5,005 bases of DNA, taken from Dehalococcoidales bacterium (GTDB lineage: Bacteria > Chloroflexota > Dehalococcoidia > E44-bin15). Made by a program: the position numbers and the translations under genes. Under the pieces are notes generated by a model that was given only the letters and a program-made list of their open reading frames with translations, searched no databases and had not been told where the DNA came from. Shown one piece after another: positions 3,876 to 5,005 of the stretch (its first letter is position 1; each line of letters begins with the position of its first letter). The stretch covers positions 1-5,005 of the forward strand of contig JAAXQM010000059.1 of NCBI GenBank assembly GCA_012974295.1, in the 5' to 3' direction.

Positions 3876-5005
3876 TGGGAGTTCTCGAGCAATTCCAGAA
3901 TTGGCTGCTGAACTATTTACCTGATTGGGCAGCGTATCTCATACCTGTATTGATCGCTTTCACCATCCTCTCTACATGCATCCTTTTAGTGGTGATGAGC
4001 TTCATCTATATTGAGCGAAGATTACTAGGGAGGTTCCAGATTCGTCAGGGACCCAATCGGGCAGGGCCGCAGGGTATTCTTCAGCCGGTAGCCGATGCTA
4101 TTAAGATTCTACTTAAAGAGGATATCATCCCCATACTCGCGGACCGCAAGATTCACTGGCTTGCCCCCGTTATAGTGTTCGTTCCGGTGCTGCTGATCTT
4201 TGCTGTCATGCCGTGGGGCCACGGTGGCTTTATCGCCGATCTTAATATCGGAATACTTTACATAATTGCGGTATCCTCACTGGGGGTAATCGGTATTTTT
4301 ATGGCGGGGTGGAGCTCAAGTAATAAGTACTCCCTTCTCGGTGCCATGCGCGTTATGGCCCAGATGGTAAGCTATGAGGTCCCGCTGGTGCTTTCCATCA
4401 TAGGTGTGCTTATGATAGCTGGCTCTATGTCAATGGTTAGCATAGTAGAGGCACAAAGTGTGCCCTTCCTTTTACTTCAGCCCCTGGGATTCTTAATATT
4501 TTTCCTGGCATTGGCAGCGGAGATCAACCGCAGTCCCTTCGACCTTTTGGAGGCAGATTCCGAGATCGTGGCAGGTTTCCATACTGAATACTCTGGAATG
4601 AAGTATGGACTGTTCATGTTGGGGGAATACGCCCATGCCTTCGCTGCCTCCGCTATTCTGACAGCGCTTTTCCTTGGCGGTGGAAAGGGACCACTGCTAC
4701 CGGATGCGATGTGGTTCATGCTCAAGGTGCTCATTGTATTCGCCGCTCTTATATGGATACGTAGCACCCTGCCACGGCTAAGGGTGGACCAGCTGATGGA
4801 GTTTGCCTGGAAATTCCTCTTCCCACTGGCGATTATTAATATCTTTGTCACCGGTGTCGAGGTGATCTTATGGCCCGAGTTCCCGTGGTGGCTTATGTTC
4901 GTCAATATCCCCATCGCTGCAATACTAATAGTCCTCTGGTCAGGCATGTTTAGGGTGTACGGCGAGAGGGTAAGCTTTACTCATTTCGGTCGGGGAGTGG
5001 CCAAG
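3875..5005 (+). CDS. nuoH: NADH-quinone oxidoreductase subunit H, 3' end beyond the window
   Basis: Membrane anchor subunit whose helices form the quinone channel and couple quinone reduction to proton pumping. The frame is open for 377 codons to the right edge. Identifying blocks are IERRLLGRFQIRQGPNRAGP (46-65), DAIKILLKED, SYEVPL with the conserved Glu168, and AEINRSPFDLLEADSEIVAG (215-234), followed by the EYSGMKYGLF stretch. Acidic residues Asp223, Glu226 and Glu230 match E. coli Asp213, Glu216 and Glu220. The residue matching Glu218 is Asp228. The start GTG at 3875 overlaps the nuoD stop by one base, with GAGG at 3861-3864 as ribosome site. The protein already exceeds the 325 residues of E. 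coli NuoH and has an extra C-terminal helix (about 339-359) and tail, which other long NuoH proteins also have. nuoI is expected next. Confidence 0.97.
   Translation, partial: MGVLEQFQNWLLNYLPDWAAYLIPVLIAFTILSTCILLVVMSFIYIERRLLGRFQIRQGPNRAGPQGILQPVADAIKILLKEDIIPILADRKIHWLAPVIVFVPVLLIFAVMPWGHGGFIADLNIGILYIIAVSSLGVIGIFMAGWSSSNKYSLLGAMRVMAQMVSYEVPLVLSIIGVLMIAGSMSMVSIVEAQSVPFLLLQPLGFLIFFLALAAEINRSPFDLLEADSEIVAGFHTEYSGMKYGLFMLGEYAHAFAASAILTALFLGGGKGPLLPDAMWFMLKVLIVFAALIWIRSTLPRLRVDQLMEFAWKFLFPLAIINIFVTGVEVILWPEFPWWLMFVNIPIAAILIVLWSGMFRVYGERVSFTHFGRGVAK

Noticed and set aside
3671..3892. A - strand ORF of 73 codons over the end of nuoD
   Set aside because: Antisense shadow; the sense frame is a complete NuoD C-terminus.
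4477..4947. A - strand ORF of 156 codons
   Set aside because: Antisense of nuoH. The sense strand carries the family signatures throughout, and the ORF protein has low-complexity Ser/Ala/Ile content typical of shadows.
4880..5005. NuoH C-terminal fusion to another domain
   Set aside because: The extra length is a single hydrophobic helix and a short tail. Long NuoH proteins with such an end are known, and the stop is simply beyond the window.
1..5005. CRISPR array, insertion sequence or phage genes
   Set aside because: No regularly spaced repeats, no transposase or integrase reading frame and no phage-type genes are visible.

Overview
The window carries the first five genes of a respiratory complex I operon (nuoA-nuoB-nuoC-nuoD-nuoH) on the + strand, from about 1349 to the right edge, where nuoH is still open. 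To its left, on the - strand, is a selenocysteine tRNA gene (selC, 823-920). At the left edge is the start of an unrecognised - strand protein gene with its own sigma-70-type promoter. The organism is a bacterium. NuoD follows directly after NuoC, NuoH directly after NuoD, and no nuoE, nuoF or nuoG intervenes. This order fits the 11-subunit type of complex I found in Chloroflexota (Dehalococcoidia) and several other lineages. The protein sequences and the G/C-run intergenic repeats look Chloroflexota-like to me, but that is an impression from memory, not a computed placement.

Layout. Positions 1-221 (-) hold a partial gene with a CxxC motif, preceded by a TTGACA-17-TATCAT promoter. Positions 283-527 hold nothing I can support. 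Positions 528-822 are AT-rich and hold two Shine-Dalgarno-led reading frames on the + strand that look degraded or truncated. The second runs straight into the 3' end of selC. Positions 823-920 (-) are selC with an encoded CCA. Positions 921-1118 hold a possible selC promoter inside a small palindrome. Positions 1083-1199 are a dense block of C-run and G-run hairpins that includes an intrinsic terminator. Positions 1256-1285 are a good promoter for the nuo operon. The nuoA translation start lies in the loop of a perfect 8-bp inverted repeat.

How the genes work together. NuoB, NuoC and NuoD form the quinone-reducing connecting module (NuoB holds cluster N2). NuoA and NuoH are membrane subunits that make up the quinone cavity and the proton path next to it. 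The genes are packed with overlaps of 1-11 nt or a 4-nt gap, so they are almost certainly co-transcribed and translationally coupled. NuoI, J, K, L, M and N are expected just beyond the right edge. The selC gene implies that the organism makes selenoproteins, but no selenoprotein or Sec machinery gene is visible here.

The least ordinary points are the start-codon hairpin of nuoA, a Gln in NuoA where the family nearly always has a Glu, the hairpin block between selC and nuo, and the apparent gene debris ending exactly at the selC 3' end. I see no clearly new multi-gene system.
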